Positions 13,595-21,103 of a stretch of DNA of 26,134 bases are shown in pieces. Location of the stretch: the IMG/VR virus record IMGVR_UViG_3300017757_000126, positions 1 through 26,134 of that record. One strand, written 5' to 3'. Under the pieces are notes generated by a model, which was not told the DNA's origin, made no database searches, and worked only from the letters and a program-made list of their open reading frames with translations. Position 1 is the stretch's first letter. The number at the start of each line of letters is the position of its first letter. Position numbers and translations under genes: made by a program. Source of the DNA: a virus.

Positions 13595-15282
13595 TGGCTA
13601 ATAAAGTCACTATAACACCTAATGCCAGTGATGTCAATCTACAGGCTACAAACAATCAAGTTATTGTTAATGGACAAGCTCTTGATCCAAATGCAGTAGG
13701 TGTTAATATAACTAATCAACAACTTGATCTTCAAACACCACCAGCCAATGAAATAGTAATAAATGAAGATACTAGAAATATTACTATTACTAATAATAAA
13801 ACTGGCACATCAGTAAATTTAACTCAAGAAACTTCTAGAGTAGTTAATATAACTACACCTGGCCCTAAAGGAGACCCAGGTGCTACAGGTACTTCGGGTT
13901 CATCTGGTAGTTCTGGAACATCAGGTATAATAGGACAAGATGGTACTTCTGGTACATCTGGTACATCAAGTACATCAGGTAGTTCTGGTACTGCAGGATC
14001 TTCAGGTTCTTCAGGAACATCAGGTTCTTCAGGTACATCTGGAATAGGAGAAGATGGCTCATCTGGTACATCTGGAAGTTCAGGTTCATCTGGTTCTTCT
14101 GGAAATACTGGTACTTCAGGTACATCTGGAGTACAAGGAGCAGCAGGTACATCAGGTACTTCAGGTTCATCTGGTACTTCTGGAGTACAAGGAGCAGCGG
14201 GTACATCAGGTACTTCAGGAAGCTCAGGTACATCAGGAACAGATGGTACATCAGGAACAGATGGTACCTCGGGAACAAATGGTTCTTCTGGGAGTTCAGG
14301 TAGCTCAGGTACTTCTGGGCAGGATGGAAATTTTGGAGGAGCTACTTTTGATTATACTTTCAATACAAATCCCACAGATTCAGACCCTGGTACTGGTAAA
14401 TTAAAATTAAATGAAAGTACCCAAAGAAATAGTACTCAAATTTATATAGATAACACAGATGATAATGGTAATAGTATAGTAGCTTTTTTACAAACAATAG
14501 ATGCTTCTACTTCTACAATAAAAGGTCATGTAAGAGTATCCAATAAATTAGATGCTGCACAATATCTTTTATTCCAAATTTCAGAATTAACATCTGCAGT
14601 AGGATATTATAAATTAGACCTTAATAATGTAGGTTACTCAGCATATTCTCCTTTTTCTCTTAATGAAGATATTATAGTATCTTTTGTAGTTACTGGTGAA
14701 AAAGGTGATACAGGAGCCGCAGGTACATCTGGTACATCTGGAAGTTCAGGTTCATCTGGTTCTTCTGGAAATACTGGTACTTCAGGTACATCAGGTACTT
14801 CTGCACTTCCAGCTACTACAGGTTCATTTACAGGATCTTTTACAGGTAGTATAGATGCTACTAATGATTTTACTTTTAGTGGTGAAGTACTTAATGTTAT
14901 AGGAGATGTATTTGTTCAAGGTACATTAGATGCAGCAACTAAAAATTTTAGAATAAACCACCCTCAAAAACCAGGATATTGGTTAATGCATTCCTCATTA
15001 GAAGGACCTGAAAGAGGTATTTATTATAGGGGTAAATTAAAAACATCTAATACTATATATTTACCCGATTATTGGGAAGATTTAACAGATGATATTGATA
15101 TTACAGTACAATTAACTCCTATAGGCAATGCTTGTGTACATTTTGTAGAATCAATTAATAAAAAAGAAGTTAAAATTGGATGTGATTGTGGAAAACCACA
15201 TTGTTTTTTTATAGTACATGCCCAAAGATATGATCAAGGTAAATTTGAAGTATTAAAACCTAAAATAAGTAAACCATTATAA
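13594..15282 (+). CDS. Collagen-like fibre protein (position of T4 wac)
   Basis: A 562-aa, probably trimeric, fibre. Residues 1-88 are a beta-rich N-terminal part. Residues 90-249 are Gly-X-Y triplets opening with GPKGDPG, after which X and Y are almost all Ser/Thr. Residues 250-367 form a globular beta domain (FDYTFNTNPTDSDPG...), and 368-403 are more triplets. A C-terminal domain (about 440-562) has FRINHPQKPGYWLMHSSLEG, ERGIYYRGK, a LPDYWEDL strand and FFIVHAQRY...FEV. This resembles a C-terminal domain I recall from phage structural proteins, with an added CDCGKPHC cysteine cluster (about residues 528-535). It lies directly before the gp13-like gene, where T4 has wac (fibritin, the whisker). 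It could be a neck whisker or a host-recognition fibre. Confidence 0.8.
   Translation: MANKVTITPNASDVNLQATNNQVIVNGQALDPNAVGVNITNQQLDLQTPPANEIVINEDTRNITITNNKTGTSVNLTQETSRVVNITTPGPKGDPGATGTSGSSGSSGTSGIIGQDGTSGTSGTSSTSGSSGTAGSSGSSGTSGSSGTSGIGEDGSSGTSGSSGSSGSSGNTGTSGTSGVQGAAGTSGTSGSSGTSGVQGAAGTSGTSGSSGTSGTDGTSGTDGTSGTNGSSGSSGSSGTSGQDGNFGGATFDYTFNTNPTDSDPGTGKLKLNESTQRNSTQIYIDNTDDNGNSIVAFLQTIDASTSTIKGHVRVSNKLDAAQYLLFQISELTSAVGYYKLDLNNVGYSAYSPFSLNEDIIVSFVVTGEKGDTGAAGTSGTSGSSGSSGSSGNTGTSGTSGTSALPATTGSFTGSFTGSIDATNDFTFSGEVLNVIGDVFVQGTLDAATKNFRINHPQKPGYWLMHSSLEGPERGIYYRGKLKTSNTIYLPDYWEDLTDDIDITVQLTPIGNACVHFVESINKKEVKIGCDCGKPHCFFIVHAQRYDQGKFEVLKPKISKPL
13861..14340 (+). repeat. Collagen-like Gly-(Ser/Thr)-Ser coding repeat, block A
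   Basis: About fifty 9-base units coding mostly GTS, GSS and a few GTD, GQD and GAA triplets. Two interruptions are visible: one Gly replaced by Ser in GTSSTSG, and a GIGED insertion. Proline is present only at the very start. Codons vary (ggt/gga, tca/tct/agt), so the array is old enough to have diverged. Confidence 0.9.
14060..14126 (+). repeat. 67-base direct repeat, copy 1
   Basis: Identical base for base to 14726-14792 in the same gene, offset 666 bases (in frame). It spans the triplets around the GNTGTSG unit. Exact identity amid otherwise diverged triplets points to recent duplication or gene conversion. Confidence 0.9.
14695..14802 (+). repeat. Collagen-like coding repeat, block B
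   Basis: Begins GEKGDTGAAG and continues as GTS/GSS triplets to GTSGTSA. It separates the middle globular domain from the C-terminal part of the fibre. Confidence 0.9.
14726..14792 (+). repeat. 67-base direct repeat, copy 2
   Basis: Second copy of the exact repeat at 14060-14126. It makes up most of block B, so the second collagen stalk may have been seeded by copying from the first. Confidence 0.9.
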
Positions 15283-15290
15283 TATTTATA
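15283..15290 (+). promoter_or_regulatory. TATTTATA intergenic box 8
   Basis: TATTTATA directly after the fibre stop (no gap), with 13 bases between its 7-mer core and the gp13-like ATG. Confidence 0.45.
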
Positions 15291-15302
15291 TAAAAACATA
15301 CT

Positions 15303-16454
15303 ATGTCTCAAAATCCCACTATATACACAGGTGAATCTTCATTTATTCCGGGACAAACACCATTTGGATTTTATGATTATGATACTAATTTTCAAGTTGA
15401 TGTTGATAAAGTAGCATCATTTTGTGCTTCTCGTTTAGGATATCCTACAGTAGATGTAGAAATGGGTAGTGGTTCATTCTATGCTTGTTTTGAAGAAGCA
15501 GTTACTACATATGGTAACGAAGTTTATTTATATCAAATACGAAATAACTTTATAAATTTAGAAGCTTCTACAACAGGTTCGGAATTAAATAATAAAATAG
15601 TTAATCCTAATTTAGGAAATGTTATTAGAATAGCTGAAAATTATGGTTCTGAAGCAGGTTCAGGAGGAAATACTACTTGGTATACAGGGTCTATTCCATT
15701 AACAGCATCTATTCAAGAATATGATTTAGATCCTTGGAAAGACGCACAAGGTATTACAGGGTCAATTGAAGTAAAACAAGTTTTTTATCAAAATACTCCT
15801 GCAATTGTAAGATATTTTGATCCTTATGCTGGTACAGGATATGGATCCCAACAATTATTAGATGTATTTGGATTTGGAAATTATTCCCCGGCGATTAATT
15901 TCTTATTAATGCCAATTTATTATGATGTTTCTGTAATTCAAGCTATTGAAATGAATGATCAAATTAGAAAATCAGCATTTTCATTTGAGCTTGTAAATAA
16001 TAAATTAAGAATATTCCCTATACCTAATGCTACTGGACAATTATTTATCCAATATATTAAAGTAGATGAAAGAAATGCACCTACTACTCCTGCATTTTCA
16101 GGAAGTAATATGGTGACAGATATTTCAAATGTACCATATGAAAACCCAACATATCAATATATTAATGCACCTGGAAGATATTGGATATTTGAATATGCCT
16201 TAGCTTTAGCTAAAGAATTATTAGGATATGTAAGAGGTAAATATTCACAAGTACCTGTTCCTGGAGCTGAAGTAACACTAAATCAAGCAGATTTAATTTC
16301 TGCTGCTAATTTAGAAAAAGCTGCCTTAATTGAAAAACTAAGAACTGATTTAGATGAAAATTCTAGAAAAATGCAACTTCAACGTAAAGCTGAAGAAGCA
16401 AATTCAATGAAAACAACATTAGATCAAGTACCTTTACCTATCTTTATAGCATAA
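15303..16454 (+). CDS. 13: Neck protein (gp13-like)
   Basis: A 383-aa head-completion/neck protein that closes the filled head before tail joining. Two stretches align with T4 gp13 as I recall it. Near the N-terminus, SRLGYPTVDVEMGSGSFYACFEEAVTTYG corresponds to T4 [20 protein letters not shown]...LYG. At the C-terminus, FEYALALAKELLGYVRGKYS, PGAEVTLNQADLI and ANLEKAALIEKLR correspond to DWATALAKELNGQILARH, PGGVTIDG and ARLEKEALREEL. T4 gp13 has 309 aa. The extra length is in the middle and in a C-terminal basic/Gln-rich tail (RKMQLQRKAEEA). The gp14-like gene starts 1 base after its stop. Together with gp14 and gp15 it keeps T4 order. Confidence 0.88.
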   Translation: MSQNPTIYTGESSFIPGQTPFGFYDYDTNFQVDVDKVASFCASRLGYPTVDVEMGSGSFYACFEEAVTTYGNEVYLYQIRNNFINLEASTTGSELNNKIVNPNLGNVIRIAENYGSEAGSGGNTTWYTGSIPLTASIQEYDLDPWKDAQGITGSIEVKQVFYQNTPAIVRYFDPYAGTGYGSQQLLDVFGFGNYSPAINFLLMPIYYDVSVIQAIEMNDQIRKSAFSFELVNNKLRIFPIPNATGQLFIQYIKVDERNAPTTPAFSGSNMVTDISNVPYENPTYQYINAPGRYWIFEYALALAKELLGYVRGKYSQVPVPGAEVTLNQADLISAANLEKAALIEKLRTDLDENSRKMQLQRKAEEANSMKTTLDQVPLPIFIA

Positions 16455-16455
16455 T

Positions 16456-16944
16456 ATGGCATTATACGGAAAAAATAGAGATGTATTACTATTTCAAGGG
16501 CTTAATACAGAGCTCTTGCATAGAATTATCGAACAACAGGTTGGATACTACAAGCCTAAATTGGATTCGACACCTGCTAACATTTATGGTGAAGCACAAA
16601 ATAAAACGTGGATAGGCCCTGTTTTAATTAAGTGTTTGCTCGATAGAGGCGAACAAGAAGTAACAAATGATGATTTTGGTGTAGATAGAAACAGATCATT
16701 ATCAGTTCGTTTCTTTAGAAAAGATTTAGTTGATGCAAATGTAGTCCCTGAAATAGGAGATGCAGTTTTATGGAATGAAGATTATTATGAAGTTGATAAT
16801 TTAGTAGAAAATCAATTACTTGTAGGTAAAGATCCATCTTATCCTTATAGTGATACAGTAGATGACTTTGGTACAAGTTTATCAATTATACTAACTTGTC
16901 ATTATACAAGACCAGAACGATTAGGTATTAAAGAACAACGTTAA
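16456..16944 (+). CDS. 14: Neck protein (gp14-like, short form)
   Basis: A 162-aa neck/head-closure protein. The helix TELLHRIIEQQVGYYKP is followed by NIYGEAQNKTWIGPVLIKCLL, LSVRFFRKDLVDANVVPEIGD, and a W-N-E-D-Y-Y-E-V strand with ENQLLVGKDPSYPY. The PEIGD...YEV...GKDP segment resembles PKEGDLIYF...FEINWVEPYDPFYQLG in T4 gp14. T4 gp14 has 256 aa, so this is a reduced version. It lies between gp13- and gp15-like genes with 1-base spacing and a 1-base TAATG overlap, and order is a large part of the case. A generic head-tail connector is the alternative. Confidence 0.72.
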   Translation: MALYGKNRDVLLFQGLNTELLHRIIEQQVGYYKPKLDSTPANIYGEAQNKTWIGPVLIKCLLDRGEQEVTNDDFGVDRNRSLSVRFFRKDLVDANVVPEIGDAVLWNEDYYEVDNLVENQLLVGKDPSYPYSDTVDDFGTSLSIILTCHYTRPERLGIKEQR

Positions 16945-17819
16945 TGGAGTTTAAACCAAGACCATATACAAAACGAGAATTTCTATCTAAATTCCAGGAA
17001 CCTTATAAAAATCCTGATACTAAAGAAGAAATTTTATCTAAACAAGCTCCAGCTTCAATTGAAGTAAATCCGGGTCAACCAGAACATAATAGAGCTTTAG
17101 AAGTATCTATAAAAGATGATACTAAAAATAATACTTTTTCTATTGGTTTAAAAGATATAGATGCCTCTATTTTATATTATCTTGAAAATGTAATTAAACC
17201 CGTAGTTACTCAAAATAATAAACAATTAACTGTTCCTGTAATTTATGGTTCTCCTGAAAGATGGAAATCAATGCAAGCAGATGGTTTTTATAGAGATAAA
17301 AATGGTAAAACAATGGTACCTCTTGTAATGTTTAAAAGAGATAGTTTTACTAAAAATAATACTATAGGTAATAAATTAGATGGTAATAAAGTAAATAATG
17401 TAGAATATTTTGAAACAGGATATTCTAAACGAAATGTTTATGATAATTTTAATGTATTAAGAGGTCAAAAACCTCAAAAAGAATATATTTTAGGTATTAT
17501 CCCTGATTATTTAGATATTACTTATACTATGTCTATTTTTACTGATTATGTAGAACAAGCAAACGAAATAACAGAAGCAATAGAATTTGCTGCTCGTTCA
17601 TATTGGGGTGATCCTGAACGTTTTATGTTTAGAGCAAATATAGATACTTTTAATACACCTATTTTACTAGAAAATGGAAGTGATAGAGCAAATAGAACAA
17701 CAATGAATGTTTTAGTTAATGGATACATTATACCAAGTGGTATAAATGCTGCAATGGCAGGACCTAGTCCTAAGTCATATAACGTTACTAAAACTGTATT
17801 TAAAGAAACAATAATTTAA
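16944..17819 (+). CDS. 15: Tail terminator / sheath stabiliser (gp15-like)
   Basis: A 291-aa protein capping the tail tube and sheath and docking it to the neck. Similarity to T4 gp15 (272 aa) is seen at three points: VPVIYGSPERWKSMQ against VPITYASKEHFMM; DITYTMSIFTDYVEQANEITEAI against KMIYELSIFTRYEDDMFQIVEQI; and NRTTMNVLVNGYIIP against IEWSLTFEVNGWMYPP. The N-terminal 60 residues are an extra, charged arm. The ATG overlaps the gp14 stop as TAATG. Downstream comes a box and then the fibre cluster, so the neck block ends here. Confidence 0.82.
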   Translation: MEFKPRPYTKREFLSKFQEPYKNPDTKEEILSKQAPASIEVNPGQPEHNRALEVSIKDDTKNNTFSIGLKDIDASILYYLENVIKPVVTQNNKQLTVPVIYGSPERWKSMQADGFYRDKNGKTMVPLVMFKRDSFTKNNTIGNKLDGNKVNNVEYFETGYSKRNVYDNFNVLRGQKPQKEYILGIIPDYLDITYTMSIFTDYVEQANEITEAIEFAARSYWGDPERFMFRANIDTFNTPILLENGSDRANRTTMNVLVNGYIIPSGINAAMAGPSPKSYNVTKTVFKETII

Positions 17820-17823
17820 TATA

Positions 17824-17832
17824 TATTTATTA
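17824..17832 (+). promoter_or_regulatory. TATTTATTA intergenic box 9
   Basis: TATTTATTA, 4 bases after the gp15 stop and with only 5 bases between its 7-mer core and the ATG at 17836. If it acts as a -10-like element, the transcript would start at or next to the ATG. Confidence 0.42.
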
Positions 17833-17835
17833 TAT

Positions 17836-18720
17836 ATGGCAACAATAAGTACTTCAGGAATAGCAAGTGGTAGTGTAATAGAACCTACTCACATATTAAG
17901 ACCCATTGAGGCATTGAATGGCGCAACAGGACCCTATGATGTTACTATATCTGGGTCAGTAAATGTATCTGGAAGTCTTAGGATTGCAACAGGTAGTATT
18001 ATAGAAAATAGCAACCATGCTGTAGTATTAGCATATAATACTTCTTCAGGAGATGTATACCATACTAATAGTACATCAGGTACATCTGGTTCTTCAGGGA
18101 CATCAGGTACAAACGGTACTTCAGGAACAAATGGTACATCTGGTACTTCTGGTAATAGTGGTACAAGTGGTTCATCAGGTAGTTCAGGTGCATCAGGTAC
18201 TAATGGTACATCTGGAACATCAGGTTCATCTGGTACTTCAGGTAGTAGTGGAAGTATTTTTGCAGGAACATCAAGTTCAGGTGCTACTATAGCAGTAGGA
18301 TCATTAACAATTACAGCAACTACAGGATTAGCCTATACAACTGGACAATCTATTTCAGTAACTAGTACTGCTAATAAAGCTAATTATATGGTTGGTAGAA
18401 TTACTTCATATAATATAGTAACAGGTCAACTTATAGTAGATGTAACTATTATAGGAGGTAGTGGAACATTCTCTAGTTGGAATACAAATTTAGAATCTAC
18501 TTTAAATATAGGTGGCTTCCCATATACTGGTTCTGCTCAAATTAGTGGGTCTTTAGTAGTAACAGGATCTATGTTTGTTACTGCTTCTAGTGTAATAAGT
18601 TTAGCTCCTTCAAACCCCTTACCAAGTGGTGTTAATTCTGGTTCTTTAGCTGTAACTGGATCTAATTTAGCCTTTTATGATGGTCACCAATGGAAAAAAG
18701 TAACTATTGGAAGTTTCTAG
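17836..18720 (+). CDS. Collagen-like fibre/appendage protein A
   Basis: A 294-aa protein. The N-terminus ATISTSGIASGS (after Met) is nearly identical to that of the protein at 21104, so both probably dock to the same site. SGS-type strand repeats follow (VTISGSVNVSGSLRIATGS, about residues 36-54), then a Gly-Thr/Ser-Ser triplet stalk (about 80-140), then a globular beta domain (GATIAVGSLTITATTGLAY...), and an end with AFYDGHQWKKVTIGSF. It has no S74 chaperone and is therefore shorter than its paralogue. The glycosyltransferase gene follows 33 bases on without an intervening box, so the two are probably co-transcribed and this protein is a natural candidate substrate. It ends in TAG, rare among the stops here. 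Confidence 0.75.
   Translation: MATISTSGIASGSVIEPTHILRPIEALNGATGPYDVTISGSVNVSGSLRIATGSIIENSNHAVVLAYNTSSGDVYHTNSTSGTSGSSGTSGTNGTSGTNGTSGTSGNSGTSGSSGSSGASGTNGTSGTSGSSGTSGSSGSIFAGTSSSGATIAVGSLTITATTGLAYTTGQSISVTSTANKANYMVGRITSYNIVTGQLIVDVTIIGGSGTFSSWNTNLESTLNIGGFPYTGSAQISGSLVVTGSMFVTASSVISLAPSNPLPSGVNSGSLAVTGSNLAFYDGHQWKKVTIGSF
18073..18255 (+). repeat. Collagen-like coding repeat in fibre A
   Basis: About twenty 9-base units coding GTS, GSS, GTN and GNS triplets, without Pro. It is in frame throughout. Confidence 0.9.
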
Positions 18721-18753
18721 GAATATTAAATAAAGGTTATTATATTAAATGTT

Positions 18754-21066
18754 ATGAAAATCCAAGCTCATACGAGTTTTATTGGCACAACAGGGTACGC
18801 TAACCATGCGCAATCATTTTTTACTGAGCTTGATAAATTAACTCCTGTTAAAGTAAGAAATTTTACAGTAGGTAAATCATGGCACGGTTCTAGTAATACT
18901 CCCCATAATAAAGAACCTTATATTACTCCGCAAATGAAAAAGATGCTTCATTTGCAAACATTATGGAATAATAATAATAATTCTAGAAATGATGTCCCCA
19001 TATATTCCCATAAAGATAGTTATTATGCTGATATTGATATTATATTAGAAGAGCATGATCATCATTATTTTTATGATGCTTATGATGGTTATACAATAGG
19101 GTATAATGTTTGGGAATCAACAGAGTATTCCCCACAATTTTTTCAACAATTACTTACTTTAAATGAACTTTGGGTACCAACTGAATGGCAAAAAGATATA
19201 TCCATTAAACAAGGATACCCAGAAAATAAAATATTTGTTATACCTGAAGGAGTAGATGGAAATATATTTAAACCACCATCTAGACCTAAAAAACAAGATA
19301 AATTTCAATTTATTATAGTGGGTAGATGGGATTATAGAAAAGGTATAAAAGAAAGTATAGAAGGTTTTCTCAAAGCATTCCCTAATAATCCAGATGTTGA
19401 ATTATTATTAACTGTAGAAAACCCATATCCTGTAGATGGTATGAATTCTACAGAAGAACGTTTAAAATATCATGGGTTAGAAGATGATAGAATTAAAATA
19501 TTAAAGTTTTTAGACAGAAAACAATATATTTCATTATTACAAAATGCTAATGTATTAATATCTTGTGCCCGTGCTGAAGGATGGAATTTACCTTTAATTG
19601 AATCACTAGCTTGTGGTACTCCCTCAATTTATACTAAATGTTCTGGTCAACTTGAATTTACTAAGGGTGAAGGGTTAGGAGTAGAAATATTAGGTGAAGA
19701 ACCTGCTACAAATAATCAAAATTTATCCTATGAACATAACATCCCAGGTAATTTTTATACTCCTAATTTAGAAGATTTAGTTAAAAAAATTAAAGATTCT
19801 TATAGTAATTATAATATTTGGAAAAAATGGCATTTAAAACGTTCTAAAGAAATAAGACAAGAATTTTCTTGGAAAAACCAAGCTAAAAAGGCATATAATC
19901 GTTTATTAGAAATTGAAATAACTCCTAAAAATAAAATTCCTAGATTAGAAGCAAATTTTGTAGATGGTCCGTATGCTTGTTTACGAGATGCGAATCAAGA
20001 ACATTTAGTAGATTTTATTAATCAAGATACAGGTAAAAGTGAATATCATGTTAGTTTAAAAAATAATCATTGGGGAAAATCTTTTCATAAATTTTTTATA
20101 AATTGGGATATACAAGTTAAAGACCAGAATGGAAAAATAGTTACATCCCACAAATATAATGCATCTAATAAACGTATTTATATATCTTTTGGTTCAAAAT
20201 CACTAGGTGATACATTAGCATGGTTTCCTTATGCTTTAGAATTTAAAAAGAAGCACAATTGTCATATTACTGTATCTACATTTTGGAATAAGTTTTTTCA
20301 AAGTAAATATCCTGAATTAGATTTTGTAGAACCTGGAAGTACTGTTCCTAATTTATATGCAATGTATGAGATAGGATGGTATTATGATAATGATACAAAT
20401 AACTTAGATGGTTTTAAACAACCCTATGATCCTAAACAATTTACTTTGCAACAAACTGCAACTAATATATTAGGATTAGAATATAAAGAAATTATTCCTA
20501 AAATAGATTATCAAATTAAGGATAAACCTATTAAAGAAAAATATGTTTGTATATCACCCCATGCTTCAGCAGGTGCAAAATATTGGCAACATCCTACTGG
20601 ATGGCAAGATATTATAGATTATTTAAATAACAAAGGTTATAAAGTAGTTCAAATATCAAAAGAAAAACATGATAATAGTTGGGAAAATAGAAAATTACCC
20701 CAAGGAAAACCTTTTAAAAATATAATTAATAAAACAGGTGATTTACCCATAGAAGAAATCATAAACTTAATTCACCATTCAGAATTATATATAGGTGTAT
20801 CTAGTGGGTTAGCTTGGTTATCTTGGGCAATTCAAAAACCTGTAGTAATGATTTCGGGATTTAGTTCAAGTTGGACTGAATTTACTACTAATATTCAACG
20901 CATTATTAATAAGGATGTTTGTAATTCTTGTTTTAATAATTTTAAATTAGATGCAGGAGATTGGGATTGGTGTACTGTACATAAAGATACTTCAAGACAA
21001 TTTGAGTGTACTAAGAAAATTTTACCTAAAACTGTAATAGAAGGCATTACTCGTAGCCTTAGTTAA
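18754..21066 (+). CDS. Two-domain glycosyltransferase: GT4 fused to Aah/TibC-type O-heptosyltransferase
   Basis: A 770-aa protein. Residues 1-390 are a GT-B, GT4-type transferase with GTTGYANHAQ near the start, VGRWDYRKG (189-197), and the EX7E element from Glu275 to Glu283 in AEGWNLPLIE. Residues about 400-770 match the bacterial autotransporter heptosyltransferase (Aah/TibC) family, which transfers heptose from ADP-heptose to Ser/Thr of autotransporters in the cytoplasm. Visible are an N-terminal beta part (PYACLRDAN...KFFINWDIQV), SLGDTLAWFPYALEF with Asp486 as the likely catalytic residue, YVCISPHASAGAKYW, GVSSGLAWLSWA, PVVMISGFSSSWTEF, and the four-cysteine iron-finger Cys723-x2-Cys726-x13-Cys740-x11-Cys752 before a RQFEC end. 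The gene lies between two Ser/Thr/Gly-rich fibre genes. I infer that it glycosylates phage fibres. Alternatives are modification of host surface sugars or host adhesins. Confidence 0.92.
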   Translation: MKIQAHTSFIGTTGYANHAQSFFTELDKLTPVKVRNFTVGKSWHGSSNTPHNKEPYITPQMKKMLHLQTLWNNNNNSRNDVPIYSHKDSYYADIDIILEEHDHHYFYDAYDGYTIGYNVWESTEYSPQFFQQLLTLNELWVPTEWQKDISIKQGYPENKIFVIPEGVDGNIFKPPSRPKKQDKFQFIIVGRWDYRKGIKESIEGFLKAFPNNPDVELLLTVENPYPVDGMNSTEERLKYHGLEDDRIKILKFLDRKQYISLLQNANVLISCARAEGWNLPLIESLACGTPSIYTKCSGQLEFTKGEGLGVEILGEEPATNNQNLSYEHNIPGNFYTPNLEDLVKKIKDSYSNYNIWKKWHLKRSKEIRQEFSWKNQAKKAYNRLLEIEITPKNKIPRLEANFVDGPYACLRDANQEHLVDFINQDTGKSEYHVSLKNNHWGKSFHKFFINWDIQVKDQNGKIVTSHKYNASNKRIYISFGSKSLGDTLAWFPYALEFKKKHNCHITVSTFWNKFFQSKYPELDFVEPGSTVPNLYAMYEIGWYYDNDTNNLDGFKQPYDPKQFTLQQTATNILGLEYKEIIPKIDYQIKDKPIKEKYVCISPHASAGAKYWQHPTGWQDIIDYLNNKGYKVVQISKEKHDNSWENRKLPQGKPFKNIINKTGDLPIEEIINLIHHSELYIGVSSGLAWLSWAIQKPVVMISGFSSSWTEFTTNIQRIINKDVCNSCFNNFKLDAGDWDWCTVHKDTSRQFECTKKILPKTVIEGITRSLS

Positions 21067-21075
21067 TATTTATTA
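21067..21075 (+). promoter_or_regulatory. TATTTATTA intergenic box 10
   Basis: TATTTATTA directly after the glycosyltransferase stop, with 30 bases between its 7-mer core and the ATG at 21104. Confidence 0.45.
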
Positions 21076-21103
21076 GGGAATAACTCTTAGGTAAAACACC
21101 AAT

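Noticed and set aside
13893-14330. Tandem short repeats that could suggest a CRISPR array
   Set aside because: There are no constant repeats with unique spacers. The periodicity is 9 bases, all within a coding frame for Gly-X-Y triplets.
13883-14404. Out-of-frame open frames on both strands over the collagen-like repeat (also at 18053-18292 and 21919-22278)
   Set aside because: Repeats of 9 bases without stops stay open in other frames. Their products are monotone (QVHLVL, YLMYLL), and the in-frame gene explains the DNA.
20175-20182. TATTTATA or TATTTATTA inside genes (also 15018-15026, 15525-15532, and AATATTTAT at 13438-13446)
   Set aside because: They arise from common Tyr/Ile/Leu codons in AT-rich genes and are not at gene boundaries. 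They do show that the motif alone is not specific.
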